Notes under the pieces: generated by a model | Database searches by the model: none | What the model saw: only the letters and a program-made list of their open reading frames with translations | What the model was told of the DNA's origin: nothing | Program-made: the position numbers and the translations under genes | Shown here: positions 63,933-64,000 of the stretch, piece by piece | How positions within the stretch are numbered: the stretch's first letter is position 1 | Layout: each line of letters begins with the position of its first letter | NCBI GenBank assembly: GCA_028277185.1 | Contig: JANQGQ010000025.1 | Location: 1-64,000, forward strand | Direction: 5' to 3' | Source of the DNA: Woeseiaceae bacterium | GTDB taxonomy: Bacteria; Pseudomonadota; Gammaproteobacteria; Steroidobacterales; Woeseiaceae | DNA: 64,000 nt

Positions 63933-64000
63933 GTGTGAGATCCTTGTTCCGGTAAGCTTTGTATCCAATACGTGCCCAGACCGAGGCGCACGCAGTCCGA
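63933..64000. other. Upstream region of the DUF5666 gene, right edge
   Basis: These last 68 bases carry no gene that I can support. They precede the leftward DUF5666 gene and should contain its ribosome-binding site and part of its promoter. Confidence 0.4.

Noticed and set aside
1..64000. CRISPR arrays, rRNA or tRNA genes
   Set aside because: No regularly spaced repeat array, rRNA stretch or tRNA cloverleaf was seen on either strand.

Overview
The window comes from a high-GC, aerobic gammaproteobacterium-like genome. The reasons are the Na+-translocating NADH:quinone oxidoreductase (nqrA-F), glutaryl-CoA dehydrogenase, an RND efflux pump, Fe-superoxide dismutase, several outer-membrane barrels and a PEP-CTERM protein. 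No rRNA, tRNA or CRISPR was seen, so the lineage cannot be fixed further.

Left arm (1-23.7 kb). nqrA-F reads leftward off the edge, and a 266-bp nested-inverted-repeat (MITE-like) element sits exactly between nqrA and nqrB. Further right are gcdH, apbE (the flavin transferase that NqrB and NqrC need), a DUF3014 protein, an RND pump with its adaptor, an AbiE-type toxin-antitoxin pair in toxin-first order with an AT-rich promoter, two thiol-redox proteins, a KefF/KefC-like antiporter pair, a solute-binding protein and a DUF900-type hydrolase.

Island (23.7-26 kb). Three tightly packed, visibly AT-richer leftward genes (a TIGR04255-like protein and two uncharacterised proteins) lie directly behind the DUF900 hydrolase gene. 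On their far side is a decayed copy of the 3' end of that hydrolase gene. This resembles cargo inserted at a gene end and is one of the two best candidates for an undescribed system.

Centre (26-45 kb). A complete uptake [NiFe]-hydrogenase locus reads rightward: hupS, hupL, a 68-residue membrane protein, hupC, then hupDFGHIJK, hypABCDE, hypX, an NtrC-type regulator (HoxA-like), a short histidine kinase and hypF. HupS carries the six-cysteine proximal-cluster pattern of oxygen-tolerant enzymes and HypX is present, so the enzyme is built for oxic H2 oxidation. A textbook sigma-54 -24/-12 promoter precedes hupS and fits the HoxA-type activator. A strong terminator after hupC splits the locus into a structural and a maturation transcript. 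No regulatory H2-sensing hydrogenase is seen, and the kinase lacks a PAS domain.

Right arm (45-64 kb). It holds sodB, an outer-membrane barrel with a 14-bp palindromic operator, a large M16 peptidase, and then a histidine kinase/response regulator pair followed by a four-gene run (P-loop NTPase, ABC half-transporter with a degenerate signature, alpha/beta hydrolase, OprP-like porin). Matching TTTAG-type direct repeats at 11-bp phase precede both the kinase gene and the four-gene run, which suggests one regulon; this is the second candidate system. The rest is accessory: a DUF2306 protein, a PEP-CTERM protein, a secreted DsrE-like protein, a bacteriohemerythrin, a lipoprotein, a cysteine-less FGE-like lipoprotein and a DUF5666 repeat lipoprotein.
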